Below are positions 1 to 9,000 of a stretch of 64,000 bases of DNA, piece after piece; position 1 is the stretch's first letter; the number at the start of each line of letters is the position of its first letter. The DNA comes from Bacteroidales bacterium (GTDB lineage: Bacteria; Bacteroidota; Bacteroidia; Bacteroidales; UBA932): positions 1 through 64,000 of the forward strand of contig JAGCVS010000009.1 of assembly GCA_017962235.1 (NCBI GenBank). The letters are read 5' to 3'. Below the pieces are notes generated by a model that saw only the letters and a list, made by a program, of their open reading frames with translations, had not been told where the DNA came from and made no database searches. Position numbers and translations under genes: made by a program.

Positions 1-1
1 G

Positions 2-1327
2 CCGGGTTCTCAGATAGAAGTCAAGCCCATCAGGGACTATGACGCATACGTCAACAAGACTCTGGATCTCAAGATTGTCAAGATCAACAACGAGTTCCGC
101 AATGTTGTCGTTTCTCACAAGGCTCTCGAAGAGGCTATGCTCGAGGCTCAGAAGGCTGAGCTCATCGGCAAGCTCGAGAAGGGTCAGGTCGTTGAGGGTG
201 TTGTCAAGAACATCACCAGCTACGGCGTATTCGTTGACCTGGGCGGTGTGGACGGTCTCGTACACATCACCGACCTTAGCTGGGGCCGCGTAAATCACCC
301 CGAAGAGGTCGTTCAGCTCGACGAGAAGATCAAGGTCGTTATTCTGGACTTCGACGAGGTCAAGAAGCGTATCGCCCTTGGTATCAAGCAGCTCTATCCT
401 CATCCTTGGGATGCACTCGATCCCAACCTCAAGGTAGGTGACAAGGTTAAGGGTAAAGTTGTGGTTATCGCAGATTACGGCGCATTCGTAGAGATTCAGC
501 CCGGTGTTGAGGGTCTGATTCACGTAAGCGAAATGAGCTGGAGCCTGCACCTGCGTTCTGCACAGGACTTCTTCAAGGTCGGCGACGAGGTTGAGGCAGT
601 TGTCCTCACCCTGGACCGCGAAGAGCGTAAGATCTCCCTGGGCGTTAAGCAGCTCAAGGAGGATCCTTGGCAGAGCATTGCAGAGAAATACCCTATCGGC
701 AGCAAGCATACCGCTACCGTTCGCAATATCACCAACTTTGGTGTGTTCGTAGAGCTTGACGAAGGCGTTGAGGGTCTGATTCACATCAGCGACCTGAGCT
801 GGACCAAGAAGATCAAACACCCCAGCGAGGTGGTTAACGTAGGCGACACCATCGAGGTTGTAGTTCTTGACATAGAACCCAACATCCGTCGTCTCAGCCT
901 GGGTCACAAGCAGCTCGAACCCAGCCCTTGGGAGGAGTACGAGAGTGTTTACACCCCCGGCAGCGTACACGAAGGCACTGTGGTATCCGCTACTGACAAG
1001 GGTGCTACCGTGGCACTCGCCAACGGCATCGAGGGCTTCGTAGTGGCTAAGGGTATGGCTAAGGAAGATGGCACCACCATTAAGGAAGGCGAAAAGCTTC
1101 CGTTCAAGGTGCTCGAGTTCAACAAGAACTCCCGCAAGCTCATCCTCTCCCACACCCGCACCTTCGAGGAGCCCAAGAAAGAGGAACAGGTAAAGGCACG
1201 CAACAGCGAAGAGGCTTCCACCGCAAAGGTTATGAAGCAGAACAACGCTGCAAACGAGGTCACCACTCTCGGCGACATCAGCGACCTGGCCGCTCTCAAG
1301 AGCGAAATGGAGGCAGCTGCAAAATAA
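2..1327 (+). CDS. rpsA: 30S ribosomal protein S1 (3' part)
   Basis: C-terminal 441 residues of ribosomal protein S1, which binds mRNA on the 30S subunit and helps start translation on structured messages. The reading frame is open from base 2, so the true start lies upstream of the window. At least four S1 OB-fold repeats are visible, each with the GVFV/GAFV...GLIH(I/V)S(D/E)(L/M)SW pattern, at about residues 60-130, 145-215, 230-305 and a degenerate one at 320-385. The tail is Lys/Glu-rich and ends in a short acidic helix. A strong terminator follows 24 nt after the stop. Assignment is secure; only the N-terminal repeats are missing. Confidence 0.96.
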   Translation, partial: PGSQIEVKPIRDYDAYVNKTLDLKIVKINNEFRNVVVSHKALEEAMLEAQKAELIGKLEKGQVVEGVVKNITSYGVFVDLGGVDGLVHITDLSWGRVNHPEEVVQLDEKIKVVILDFDEVKKRIALGIKQLYPHPWDALDPNLKVGDKVKGKVVVIADYGAFVEIQPGVEGLIHVSEMSWSLHLRSAQDFFKVGDEVEAVVLTLDREERKISLGVKQLKEDPWQSIAEKYPIGSKHTATVRNITNFGVFVELDEGVEGLIHISDLSWTKKIKHPSEVVNVGDTIEVVVLDIEPNIRRLSLGHKQLEPSPWEEYESVYTPGSVHEGTVVSATDKGATVALANGIEGFVVAKGMAKEDGTTIKEGEKLPFKVLEFNKNSRKLILSHTRTFEEPKKEEQVKARNSEEASTAKVMKQNNAANEVTTLGDISDLAALKSEMEAAAK

Positions 1328-1350
1328 GCAGCAGCCATCCTGCCTTAAAG

Positions 1351-1387
1351 AAAGGGGTGCCCCGGGAGGAGCACCCCTTTTCTTTTG
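1351..1387. terminator. bidirectional Rho-independent terminator after rpsA
   Basis: A perfect 10-bp stem (1351-1360 with 1371-1380, AAAGGGGTGC / GCACCCCTTT) with a 10-nt loop is followed by a T-rich stretch. The A-rich left flank provides U-runs for the opposite strand, so it can also end the converging lipoprotein gene. Confidence 0.9.
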
Positions 1388-1402
1388 CTATTGAGAGATA
1401 GA

Positions 1403-1852
1403 TTATCTTATGAAGGTGACGTCTTTGATGACCATGTTTCCTGTATTCAATTCGTCAAAGTAGATTTCATCGAGATCATCCGAAAATATACCGGTGCTGT
1501 ACACCGTCTCCTGGTCATCTTTGTCATCTCCAATCGTAAAGGGGATATTCAGTTCCGGGAAGCTGTATTCAGGAAAACTCCTTGAAGTAATCTGGCCCTG
1601 GCTGGTTATGCCTAAATCGGCGCTGAATTCATATATAAGCTTATATCCTTGCGATGAGAAGTGTATCTTCATCAAGCCCCCGTTAATCGTATGCTCACCG
1701 TCCATATAGCCATAAGAGACTTGCTTGCCAACCAGGTCGGCCTCCCAGGTGGTGCCTTTAAGCCAGCCGGAAGATTCAGTGCTGGGTATACAACTTGTCA
1801 GCGCCATTGCAGAAATAAACGCTGCAGCTATCAATAGTGTCAGTTTTTTCAT
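1403..1852 (-). CDS. small secreted lipoprotein, unknown function
   Basis: A 149-residue protein I do not recognise. It starts with a Lys-rich n-region and a hydrophobic h-region and ends in a lipobox (LTSC, Cys21), so it should be lipid-anchored in the envelope. The mature part is rich in Gly, Ser, Tyr and acidic residues with alternating hydrophobic positions, as expected of a small beta-sandwich or lipocalin-like domain. No catalytic motif is visible. It converges with rpsA across a terminator and is divergent from rnz. It appears to be monocistronic. Confidence 0.7.
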   Translation of the reverse strand: MKKLTLLIAAAFISAMALTSCIPSTESSGWLKGTTWEADLVGKQVSYGYMDGEHTINGGLMKIHFSSQGYKLIYEFSADLGITSQGQITSRSFPEYSFPELNIPFTIGDDKDDQETVYSTGIFSDDLDEIYFDELNTGNMVIKDVTFIR

Positions 1853-1872
1853 ATCTCATTGATTATTGCTAA

Positions 1873-1902
1873 GCAAATTTAGCACAAAAAGCGTAACTTA
1901 GC
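1873..1902. promoter_or_regulatory. divergent promoter -7 elements, lipoprotein / rnz
   Basis: The minus strand carries TAAATTTGC (1881 to 1873), an exact match to the Bacteroidota -7 element TAnnTTTG, 21 nt before the lipoprotein ATG. The plus strand carries TAACTTAGC (1894-1902), one mismatch from consensus, ending 7 nt before the rnz ATG. No convincing -33 TTTG was seen for either. Confidence 0.5.
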
Positions 1903-1909
1903 GCATAGT

Positions 1910-2824
1910 ATGGAATTTTCCCTGATAACCATGGGCACGGCCTCCGCCTCCGCCAACCCGGTGCGCCACACCAGCGCGCACGTGGTCACGGTGCACAATC
2001 ACCGCTTTCTGGTAGATTGCGGCGAAGGGTGCCAGATGTCGCTGCAGCAGTGCCACATCCCCTTCTCGTGGATAGACAACATCCTGATATCCCATCTGCA
2101 CGGCGACCATCTGTTCGGCATCTTTGGCCTGCTGAGCACCATGGCCATGCAGGGGCGCACCGCACCGCTGTACGTCTATGCGCCCGCCGGCTTCAAGGTG
2201 ATGCTGGACTTCTTTTACGACCAGTTTGCCGACGGTGTCAAATACGACATCAACTTCATGCCGCTGGAGATGAAGGAGAAGGAGCAGATCATAGAGATGC
2301 GCTCGCTGCGCGTATCCGCTTTCCCGCTGAACCACCGCGTGCCCACCTTCGGCTTCCTGTTTGAAGAGAAGATGCCGGCGCGCAATATCCGCAAGGAACT
2401 CATAGAGAGAGACAATCTCACGCTGGCGGAAATCGGGGCGCTGAAGAGGGGAGAAGATGTGCGCCGCGGCCGCAAGAAGCTGAAAGTGGAAGACTACACA
2501 TATATCCCGTACATCCCCCGCAAGCTGGCATACTGCTGCGATACGGCGCCGTTCCCAAGACTTACAGAGTGGATTCAGGGAGCCGATTTGATATACCACG
2601 ATTCCACCTACGCAGACGATTACGAAGACCACGCGCAGAAATACTGCCACTCAACCAGCCGTATGGCGGCCCGCACCGCACTGGAAGCAGGTGCAAAGCA
2701 GCTGATCCTGGGGCACTTCTCCGCCCGCTACCGCGACCTTGAGCCCATGCTCTCCCAGGCCCGCGAAGTCTTCCCCGAAACCTACTTGGCCGAAGAACAG
2801 CACAAGTACGAAATCCCCTTGTAA
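1910..2824 (+). CDS. rnz: ribonuclease Z
   Basis: A 304-residue metallo-beta-lactamase-fold endonuclease that trims the 3' trailer of tRNA precursors. The Zn-binding motif HLHGDH is at residues 62-67, preceded by the VDCGEGCQ strand (about 35-42). The C-terminal metal-binding histidine lies in GHFSARY, and YCCDTAPF and DLIYHDSTY are the expected central RNase Z segments. Length matches the short bacterial form (about 300 aa). The start follows a weak -7 box by only a few bases, implying a very short leader. It converges with mltG, with a possible terminator between them. Confidence 0.95.
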   Translation: MEFSLITMGTASASANPVRHTSAHVVTVHNHRFLVDCGEGCQMSLQQCHIPFSWIDNILISHLHGDHLFGIFGLLSTMAMQGRTAPLYVYAPAGFKVMLDFFYDQFADGVKYDINFMPLEMKEKEQIIEMRSLRVSAFPLNHRVPTFGFLFEEKMPARNIRKELIERDNLTLAEIGALKRGEDVRRGRKKLKVEDYTYIPYIPRKLAYCCDTAPFPRLTEWIQGADLIYHDSTYADDYEDHAQKYCHSTSRMAARTALEAGAKQLILGHFSARYRDLEPMLSQAREVFPETYLAEEQHKYEIPL

Positions 2825-2926
2825 CGAATGAATCGCCCGCCGGCATTGTTAGCAATCGCCATCAGGCGATAGCGAAGCGCGTGCGGGTAGGTTTGTAGAA
2901 TAGCCAGCGCGGAGCGGCGGGGTGTA

Positions 2927-2950
2927 GGGGCAGAGCCCCACTATTTTTTT
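2927..2950 (+). terminator. probable terminator after rnz
   Basis: A 5-bp GC stem (GGGGC 2927-2931 / GCCCC 2935-2939, loop AGA) is followed within 5 nt by seven T residues (2944-2950). The T-run overlaps the last codons of the converging mltG gene. The stem is short, so strength is uncertain. Confidence 0.5.
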
Positions 2951-3981
2951 GCATCCAGCGCGCTGTGGAAGCGGCGGGCGTTGGACATGTGTTCGGAGAG
3001 GGTGGCGGCAAAGCGGTGACGGCCATTGAAGCTGGCGTCGGCGCAGAAGTAGAGGTAGTTGTGGTGCTGATAGTTCAGCACTGCATCCACGGCCGCTTTG
3101 GTGGGGGTGGTGATGGGTCCCGGCGGCAGCCCGGGGTGCTTGTAGGTGTTGTAGGGTGAATCCACCTGCAGATGCCGGTTCAGGATGCGTCGCAGCGAGG
3201 GGTCGTTCACGGCATATTTCACCGTGGGGTCGGCCTGCAGCAGCATCCCCTTGCGCAGGCGGTTGATGTAAACCCCCGCAATCGCGGGCATTTCCGGCTC
3301 GTATTTGGTCTCTTCTATAACGATGGAGGCCAGCGTCATCACCTGCTCAGGCGTTAGGCCGGCGGCGCGCGCCTTAGCTTTGCGGGAATCGTTCCAGAAT
3401 GCGTTGTACTCCTTGCCGATGCGGTCCAGCAGCTGCAGCGGAGTCACGGTCCAGTAGACTTCGTATGTGTCGGGGATGAACATTCCCAGATAGGTCGCCT
3501 TGTTGAAGCCGTGGGACTCCATGATCTCGCGGTCGTTTATCGCCGCCATAATCTCGGTGGAATCGGCCTCCAGCTGGCGCGAAAGGGACGCCGCCATCTT
3601 GCCAAGGTCCCTGACGTGCGGCCGCACCATCAGCTTCACCGGGGTCTGCCATCCGTGGGAGAAGACCCTTTCTATCTGCTTGTTGTTGAGACCTCCCTGC
3701 AGTTCATAATGACCCGGCTTGAAAGTCTCGCTGAGTCCGGCACGGTTGGCGGCCCTTTTGAACGACTTTATGTTGGTCACGGCACCGCTGGCGGCCAGGG
3801 AATCCAGAAAGCCGGCATAATCTGTGCTGCGGTAAATGTTGACTGCCTGAGCACCGCCCACGCTGTTGCGCTTCAGCCACGTGAAGTAGAAGTCACAGGC
3901 GAACACCGCGAGCGCCACCGCAGCCACCAGAGCGACGGCGACAACAATCTTAAGCCCCTTGCTGTTCTTCTTACGTGCCAT
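2941..3981 (-). CDS. mltG: endolytic murein transglycosylase MltG (YceG)
   Basis: A 346-residue inner-membrane protein with one N-terminal membrane segment (about 11-29) and a periplasmic YceG domain. The family enzyme cleaves nascent glycan strands and sets peptidoglycan chain length. The ASIVIEET segment near residues 218-225 aligns with E. coli ASIIEKET, so Glu224 occupies the place of catalytic Glu218. The downstream INRLRKGMLLQADPTVKYA and YNTYKHPGLPPGPI blocks are typical of the family. The ATG overlaps the stop of the upstream glucosaminidase gene by one base (TAATG), so the two are translationally coupled cell-wall genes. Confidence 0.94.
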   Translation of the reverse strand: MARKKNSKGLKIVVAVALVAAVALAVFACDFYFTWLKRNSVGGAQAVNIYRSTDYAGFLDSLAASGAVTNIKSFKRAANRAGLSETFKPGHYELQGGLNNKQIERVFSHGWQTPVKLMVRPHVRDLGKMAASLSRQLEADSTEIMAAINDREIMESHGFNKATYLGMFIPDTYEVYWTVTPLQLLDRIGKEYNAFWNDSRKAKARAAGLTPEQVMTLASIVIEETKYEPEMPAIAGVYINRLRKGMLLQADPTVKYAVNDPSLRRILNRHLQVDSPYNTYKHPGLPPGPITTPTKAAVDAVLNYQHHNYLYFCADASFNGRHRFAATLSEHMSNARRFHSALDAKK

Positions 3982-4973
3982 TATTTCACTTTACGGAGGT
4001 TGATGATGGTGCCGGGCTCCGGCTCGCGGCCGGAACGCATGTTATTATACTTGTAGAGGTATTTCATCTTAACGGCGAATCGCTGCGACATCGATTTCAT
4101 GGTCTCGCCCTCTTCCACCACATGCTTTGCCAGGTCCTTGGAGCTCTGGGTGCGCTTGGGCTCCAGATAAACCACGGTGCCGGCGGGTATGGTGTGGTCT
4201 TTCTTCTCCTCGTTGTAGCGGAGCAGCTCCCGCTTGAACAGGTTGAACTCGCGCGCCAGCGAGGCGTAAGTCTCGGTGCCGGTGGCAATGATATACAGCA
4301 CGCCGTGTTTCTCGTAAAACTTATAGTCGATATAGACCTTGCCCAGGCTGTTGGGACGGAAGTTCAGGGGACGTTCCACCTCCCGCGGACGCTCCAGAGT
4401 GGATGGGGAGGGGGGCAACGCCGGTTCCGCAACCAGCTCGCCCTTTTCGTCTGAATCACTATCGCCTGCAAGGTCGTACTGATACAGCTTGTAGTCCTCA
4501 ATAATCTTTATCAGCTTCTCTGCATAAGAAGGGTCGGTGGCGTAGCCCGCCTTCTTTAGGCCGCGCGCCCAGCCGCGGTAATCGCCCGGTTCCAGGTCAA
4601 ACAGGAAGGAGTAGCGGTCGTTGTACCGCAAAAAGTCGGAATGGTCGCTGAAAGACTGTTCCGCGCTCTCGTAACGGCGAAAGCAATCGTTCTTGATATC
4701 GTCGTCGTGGTGCACCACCGGGCCGCTCCAGTTGCGGCACTTGATACCAAAGTGGTTATTCGCCTCCACCGCCAGACGCGACGTTCCGTTGGCCGATTCC
4801 AGGCACCCCTGCGCCAGGGTGATGCTGGCCGGCACGCCGCTGGCGGCCATCTGCTCCATGGCCACGTCCCGCCACTGACGGATGTACTTCTCGCGCATGT
4901 CGTCGCCCTGCAATGCGAGCGCCGGCATCAGCAGCAGTGCCACGGCAAATATCGTCCTGAAAAAGAATTTCAC
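3981..4973 (-). CDS. secreted GH73 glucosaminidase with LysM repeats
   Basis: A 330-residue exported peptidoglycan hydrolase. A signal peptide (about 1-21) precedes a mannosyl-glycoprotein endo-beta-N-acetylglucosaminidase-type domain (about 28-165); Glu59 in AQGCLESANG is the likely catalytic acid and NHFGIKC is a family landmark. A linker then leads to two LysM-like segments (about 219-268 and 281-330) that should bind glycan. It is co-transcribed with mltG, suggesting joint remodelling of cell-wall glycan. A minus-strand -7 box (5002 to 4994) lies 21 nt upstream of the ATG. Whether it cleaves mature wall or septal material cannot be told from sequence. Confidence 0.88.
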   Translation of the reverse strand: MKFFFRTIFAVALLLMPALALQGDDMREKYIRQWRDVAMEQMAASGVPASITLAQGCLESANGTSRLAVEANNHFGIKCRNWSGPVVHHDDDIKNDCFRRYESAEQSFSDHSDFLRYNDRYSFLFDLEPGDYRGWARGLKKAGYATDPSYAEKLIKIIEDYKLYQYDLAGDSDSDEKGELVAEPALPPSPSTLERPREVERPLNFRPNSLGKVYIDYKFYEKHGVLYIIATGTETYASLAREFNLFKRELLRYNEEKKDHTIPAGTVVYLEPKRTQSSKDLAKHVVEEGETMKSMSQRFAVKMKYLYKYNNMRSGREPEPGTIINLRKVK

Positions 4974-4993
4974 TTGAGAAATGAATAATTAGA

Positions 4994-5023
4994 GCAAATT
5001 TAATCAAAAAGTGGTAAATTGGC
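4994..5023. promoter_or_regulatory. divergent promoters, glucosaminidase / lemA
   Basis: The minus strand has TAAATTTGC (5002 to 4994), an exact -7 match. The plus strand has TAAATTGGC (5015-5023), one mismatch from TAnnTTTG, 33 nt before the lemA ATG. Confidence 0.45.
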
Positions 5024-5055
5024 AGTCGCAAACAGACAATTAACACCACTTAATT

Positions 5056-5598
5056 ATGATAGCAATACTTATTATCGTGGCCCTTCTGGTAGTCGTGGGG
5101 CTCTACATTTTCAAGACACAGCGCGAGCTGGTAAACCTGGACGAGATGGCCAACAACGCCTTCAACCAGATTTCCGTACAGCAGAACAGCCGTTGGGATG
5201 CAATCTCCAGCCTGGTGGCTATGACGGAGAAGTATTCCAAGCATGAGCACGACACTCTGGTAGAGGTTATCGGCCAGCGCGTAAAGGTCACCAACGTGGC
5301 TGAGGCAAACGCCCAGGACAGCGCTTTCTCTCAGGCCCTTGGCCGCCTGATTGCAGTGGGCGAGCAGTATCCTGAACTCAAGGCAGACGGCATGTTCAAG
5401 CAGACCATGGACTCCATCAACGAGTATGAGAACCTGGTGCGCACCAACCGTATGGTTTACAACGACTGCGTAACCAAGATGAACCGCATGGTACGCCAGT
5501 GGCCCAGCTCTTTTGTAGCAGGCCTGCTGCACTTTGGTCAGAGGGAGTACCTCGAGGTTCCCGATGCAAAGAAGGATATGCCCCCCATCAATGCTTAA
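5056..5598 (+). CDS. lemA: LemA family membrane protein
   Basis: A 180-residue protein with one N-terminal membrane helix (about 2-20) followed by the LemA helical bundle: VNLDEMANNAFNQISVQQNSR, then long amphipathic helices ending in LVRTNRMVYNDCVTKMNRMV and a conserved F...EYLEVPDA end. LemA proteins are widespread and membrane-anchored, with the bundle facing outside; their biochemical role is unknown. The stop codon overlaps that of the converging WbqC-like gene in a shared TTAA. Confidence 0.9.
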   Translation: MIAILIIVALLVVVGLYIFKTQRELVNLDEMANNAFNQISVQQNSRWDAISSLVAMTEKYSKHEHDTLVEVIGQRVKVTNVAEANAQDSAFSQALGRLIAVGEQYPELKADGMFKQTMDSINEYENLVRTNRMVYNDCVTKMNRMVRQWPSSFVAGLLHFGQREYLEVPDAKKDMPPINA

Positions 5599-6203
5599 AG
5601 CAGGGCGCCCGCCTCGGGACCTTCGCTGAACAGCAGGTCCAGTATGCTGAGATCGGGCAAAAAGCCGTGGCGGCCGGAGAATATCTGATAATACTCCTTG
5701 GGCTGCCAGAAAAAAGAATCCCGTTTGGGATGGACAGCGCTCCTGAGGTCGCACAGGCCTGCAGGGGCGCTTTCATAATCTGAGGTGAGCTGCAGCGGGG
5801 TGCGGATACCCATGAGCGACATCAGCTTCTGGGTGAGCTCCAGGTTCATGTCAAACAGGAACTCGTACTGCCGGCCCAGGATGGCGTCGATATCGTCCCA
5901 GTAATACTTATAAAACGGAGTTGGGCCGTATGCGGTGGCGATAGCGCGGCGGTGAAGGTGCAGCCAGTTCTTGCTGTAATCTATGCGGATGTCGCGGATA
6001 AAACGGCTGCCGGCATGTAGCACCGGCACCAGCAGCGTCTGTACGCCGTCAGGTGAATAAATCTTGCAACGGTTGCGGTACGATTGTTTCTGGAAGGTCT
6101 CGCACGCCTCCACATAAGCATCGGCAGAAGATGCGATGGCGGCGAAATACGACACCGGCGGCAGATATGCCGTGCTCAGCAGGATGCCGCTATTCGACTC
6201 CAC
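5595..6203 (-). CDS. WbqC-like family protein
   Basis: A 202-residue cytoplasmic protein of the WbqC-like family. Members are often found in surface-polysaccharide gene clusters and are thought to be enzymes of sugar or amino-sugar modification, but the reaction is not established. Family features seen are the N-terminal LLSTAYLPPVSYFAAIASS, the NRCKI segment, KNWLHLHRRAI and the FYKYYWDDI block. It begins 14 nt inside lpxA, so it is probably the last gene of the lpxD-lpxC-lpxA transcript. This placement supports an envelope-glycan role by context only. Confidence 0.8.
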   Translation of the reverse strand: MESNSGILLSTAYLPPVSYFAAIASSADAYVEACETFQKQSYRNRCKIYSPDGVQTLLVPVLHAGSRFIRDIRIDYSKNWLHLHRRAIATAYGPTPFYKYYWDDIDAILGRQYEFLFDMNLELTQKLMSLMGIRTPLQLTSDYESAPAGLCDLRSAVHPKRDSFFWQPKEYYQIFSGRHGFLPDLSILDLLFSEGPEAGALL

Positions 6204-6984
6204 TGCGCCTGCATATGCCGCGCTTGGAGGCGCGTATGAAATCTGTGATAACCTTGGCGTGCTTGCCGTCGGGATAAAGCTCGTCTATCACGCGCAGGGC
6301 GTCGGAGACATTGTTGTTCTCTTCGTAGATAATCTTGTAGACGGTCTTTATCTCCTCAATCTCGGCGTTGGTGAAGCCGCGGCGCCTGAGGCCTATGGCG
6401 TTGATTCCCTCATAAACGATGGGATGTCCTGCAGAGAGGATGTACGGCGGGATATCCTTGGCCACACCGCTGGCACCGCCCACCATGGCGTGGGTGCCGA
6501 TGTGGGTGAACTGATGCACCATGGTGCCGCCGCCCACTATTGCCCAGTCGTCCATGTCGGTCTCGCCCGCCAGGCCCACGTGGCTCACAACTATGCAGTG
6601 GTCGCCTATGCGGCAGTCGTGCGCGATATGGGCGTAGGACATAATCAGGCAGTCGTTGCCAATCTTGGTGAGACGCTTGCCGCTGGCTGCCGTGCCGCGG
6701 TTTATGGTGGCGCACTCACGGATGGTGGTGCGGTCGCCTATCTCCACCCATGTCTCTTCCCCGTCGAACTTCAGATCCTGAGGGATGGCCCCTATCACGG
6801 CTCCGGGGAACACCTGGCAGTCGCGTCCTAAGCGGACGTAATCGTATATGGTGGCGTTGGGGCCAATGTGGCAGCCGTCGCCAATTACTACGTTGGCTGC
6901 GATATAGCAGAAGGGTTCAATCACCACGTCCTTGCCAATCTTGGCGTCGGGGTGGATATATGACATGTTTTTAGCGTCCATCAT
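6190..6984 (-). CDS. lpxA: UDP-N-acetylglucosamine O-acyltransferase
   Basis: A 264-residue enzyme for the first step of lipid A synthesis, transfer of R-3-hydroxyacyl from ACP to UDP-GlcNAc. It is a left-handed parallel beta-helix built from hexapeptide repeats (about 8-190) with a helical C-terminal domain. The catalytic His lies in the YAHIAHDC segment near residue 120. The start ATG overlaps the lpxC stop (ATGA), so translation is coupled. An alternative start at Met7 would also fit. Confidence 0.96.
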   Translation of the reverse strand: MMDAKNMSYIHPDAKIGKDVVIEPFCYIAANVVIGDGCHIGPNATIYDYVRLGRDCQVFPGAVIGAIPQDLKFDGEETWVEIGDRTTIRECATINRGTAASGKRLTKIGNDCLIMSYAHIAHDCRIGDHCIVVSHVGLAGETDMDDWAIVGGGTMVHQFTHIGTHAMVGGASGVAKDIPPYILSAGHPIVYEGINAIGLRRRGFTNAEIEEIKTVYKIIYEENNNVSDALRVIDELYPDGKHAKVITDFIRASKRGICRRSGVE

Positions 6985-7889
6985 CAGTAAAGTAAGTCAG
7001 ATTCAAGCAATGATTTGCACACTGCAGTGTTAATGCGGTGCCCAGTTTTGCTCGCAATAATTGTGCCCTTCAGCGGAGCTCCCAGAAGGGCGAAATCTCC
7101 AATCATGTCAAGCATCTTGTGGCGGACAATCTCGTTGGGGAAATGGAGCTTCAGATTGTTGAGGTAGCCCTGATTTACCTGCAGCTCACCCACGCCGAAC
7201 AGGCTGCGCAGCCGCTCCAGGGTGTCGGGCTGCACGGGATGTTCCACAATCACGATGGCGTTGTCCACGTCGCCCCCCTTGATAAGCCCGCGGCTGGCCA
7301 GAAATTCCAGCTCGTGCAGGAAGCAGAAGGTGCGGCACGGCGCTATCTGGGTGGCATAATCTGTATCGGAAGAATACCTGAAGTTCTGCACCCCCAGCAC
7401 CTTGGAATTGAAATCCACTGTGAGCGACATTTCACACCGGTCTGTCGGAGTTATGTCTATTGCGGCGCCGGTGGCGGCATCTTCCCAGTGGAAGGGTTTG
7501 CGAATCGACAGATACCTGCGCGCAGCCGTCTGCTCTTCAATGCCGTCGGCAGAAATTGCGCGCACGTAGGGGAGGGCGCTGCCGTCCAGGATGGGCACCT
7601 CCGGCGCGTCCAGCTCCACCAGCATGTTGTCTATGCCCAGGCCCGCAGCGGCGCTCATCAGGTGCTCTATGGTGCTCACGGAGGCTCCGTTCTCTGAAAT
7701 GGTGGTGCCGCGGTCGGTGGTGGTTACATTGGTGGCCAGTGGGTGGATAATCGCCTCAGGGCCGATGTCGGTGCGGTGAAAGACTATGCCGCTGCCTGCC
7801 TCAGCGGGGCGGATGGTCATGGTCACGGGGGCGCCGGTGTGGAGCCCCTTGCCGGAGAATGTGTATGATTGTTTAAGAGTGTGCTGCAT
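6984..7889 (-). CDS. lpxC: UDP-3-O-acyl-GlcNAc deacetylase (stand-alone LpxC)
   Basis: A 301-residue Zn-dependent deacetylase, the committed step of lipid A synthesis. Both LpxC alpha/beta domains are present, with probable Zn ligands His76 (STIEHLMSA), His257 and Asp261 ([13 protein letters not shown]) and the active-site His284 (KTGHRINT). Many Bacteroidota carry LpxC fused to FabZ dehydratase in a protein of about 460 residues. Here the protein stops soon after the LpxC domain and lpxA follows at once, so no FabZ is encoded at this locus. It overlaps lpxD by 17 nt at its 5' end. Confidence 0.95.
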   Translation of the reverse strand: MQHTLKQSYTFSGKGLHTGAPVTMTIRPAEAGSGIVFHRTDIGPEAIIHPLATNVTTTDRGTTISENGASVSTIEHLMSAAAGLGIDNMLVELDAPEVPILDGSALPYVRAISADGIEEQTAARRYLSIRKPFHWEDAATGAAIDITPTDRCEMSLTVDFNSKVLGVQNFRYSSDTDYATQIAPCRTFCFLHELEFLASRGLIKGGDVDNAIVIVEHPVQPDTLERLRSLFGVGELQVNQGYLNNLKLHFPNEIVRHKMLDMIGDFALLGAPLKGTIIASKTGHRINTAVCKSLLESDLLY

Positions 7890-8907
7890 CGGTTTCTTTC
7901 TCCTCCGCTTTCTTGCCGTTCTTCTTGAATGCCGAATACGCGCGCATATACTCCATATAGGTCATCGCGGGATAGCCCATCAGGCTCTGCCCGGGGGTCT
8001 TCCAGTCTTTCATAAGGCCAGTCTTGGCGGCAAAGGTGGTGTGGTCCGCTATGGTTATGTGCCCGCCGATGCCGGCCTGCCCGCCAAATACGCAGTGCTC
8101 GCCGATATGGGCGCTGCCGGCAATGCCGGTCTGGGCCGCAATCACGGTGTCTGCACCAATCTCCACGTTGTGGGCCGTCATTATCAGATCGTCCAGCTTC
8201 ACGCCGCGGCGGATTATGGTAGAGCCCATGGTGGCGCGGTCAATGCAGGTGTTGGCGCCAATCTCCACATCGTCTTCAATCACCACGTTGCCAGTCTGCT
8301 GTATCTTCTTGTAAGTGCCGTCTTCCTGAGGGGCAAAGCCAAAGCCGTCGGCCCCTATCACGCAGCCGGAGTGCAGGATGCAGTTGTTGCCCACCACGCA
8401 GTCGTGGTAAATCTTCACGCCGGGGTAGATGAGAACATTGTCTCCTATGATGACATTTTCGCCGATAAATACCTGAGGATATATCTGGCAGTCGCGCCCC
8501 ACGCGGGCTCCCTTTTCCACCACGGTGAAATCACCCACGTAGGTGTTGCGGCCAACGCGGCCGCGAATGGTATGCCTGAAGCTGAAGAATCGGCCCAGAC
8601 GGTTCCCCTTGCGGCGGGAGCGCTTCAGTGAGGTGAACCACTCCAGAAGCTCAGCTACGGCGGCGTAAGCGTCATCTACCGCAATCAGGGTGGCGCTAAC
8701 CGGCTCCTTGGGGGTGAAGGTGCGGTTAATGAGCACTATGCCAGCCTTTGTGGTGTAGAGATACTTCTCATACTTGGGGTTGGCCAGAAAGCAGATATTG
8801 CCGCTCTTGCCGTACTCTATGCGCGCAGGAGAACTCACCAGGACATCGGGATTCCCGATTACCTCGCCGCCCAGCCGTTCCGCAATCTGTCTAGCTGAAA
8901 ATTTCAT
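7873..8907 (-). CDS. lpxD: UDP-3-O-(3-hydroxyacyl)glucosamine N-acyltransferase
   Basis: A 344-residue third enzyme of lipid A synthesis, adding the N-linked acyl chain. An N-terminal uridine-binding domain (about 1-100, ending in the AELLEWF helix) precedes a long left-handed beta-helix of hexapeptide repeats and a short C-terminal helix. The catalytic His is expected in the [22 protein letters not shown] stretch or its neighbours near residue 240. The gene leads the lpxD-lpxC-lpxA-wbqC operon and is divergent from rimP. The last 25 residues are charged and probably disordered. Confidence 0.95.
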   Translation of the reverse strand: MKFSARQIAERLGGEVIGNPDVLVSSPARIEYGKSGNICFLANPKYEKYLYTTKAGIVLINRTFTPKEPVSATLIAVDDAYAAVAELLEWFTSLKRSRRKGNRLGRFFSFRHTIRGRVGRNTYVGDFTVVEKGARVGRDCQIYPQVFIGENVIIGDNVLIYPGVKIYHDCVVGNNCILHSGCVIGADGFGFAPQEDGTYKKIQQTGNVVIEDDVEIGANTCIDRATMGSTIIRRGVKLDDLIMTAHNVEIGADTVIAAQTGIAGSAHIGEHCVFGGQAGIGGHITIADHTTFAAKTGLMKDWKTPGQSLMGYPAMTYMEYMRAYSAFKKNGKKAEEKETDAAHS

Positions 8908-8926
8908 TGCTGCGAAGGTAATAAAA

Positions 8927-8959
8927 TTTGGACAATAAACACAGAAGGACTATATTTGC
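8927..8959 (+). promoter_or_regulatory. rimP-nusA-infB promoter
   Basis: TTTG (8927-8930), a 20-nt spacer and TATATTTGC (8951-8959) match the Bacteroidota -33/-7 consensus exactly. The start of transcription is expected a few bases downstream, near 8963-8966, leaving a leader of about 40 nt before the rimP ATG. Confidence 0.8.
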
Positions 8960-8968
8960 ACGCGAATT

Positions 8969-9000
8969 CGAGGGGCTGGGTAAGTCCCTCGGTTTTTTTT
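8969..9000 (+). terminator. terminator-like hairpin in the rimP-nusA-infB leader
   Basis: CGAGGG (8969-8974) pairs with CCCTCG (8986-8991), extended by G-U pairs at both ends of the stem, and is followed by an uninterrupted run of eight T (8993-9000). This has the form of an intrinsic terminator but lies between the promoter and the rimP ATG (9005). It could therefore act as an attenuator of the operon, which encodes the termination factor NusA. No alternative antiterminator pairing is obvious. Confidence 0.65.

Noticed and set aside
3310-3325. Loss of the catalytic Glu in MltG (ASIVIEET instead of ASIVEKET)
   Set aside because: Counting the E. coli sequence shows its catalytic Glu218 is the second Glu of EKET, which is kept here as Glu224.
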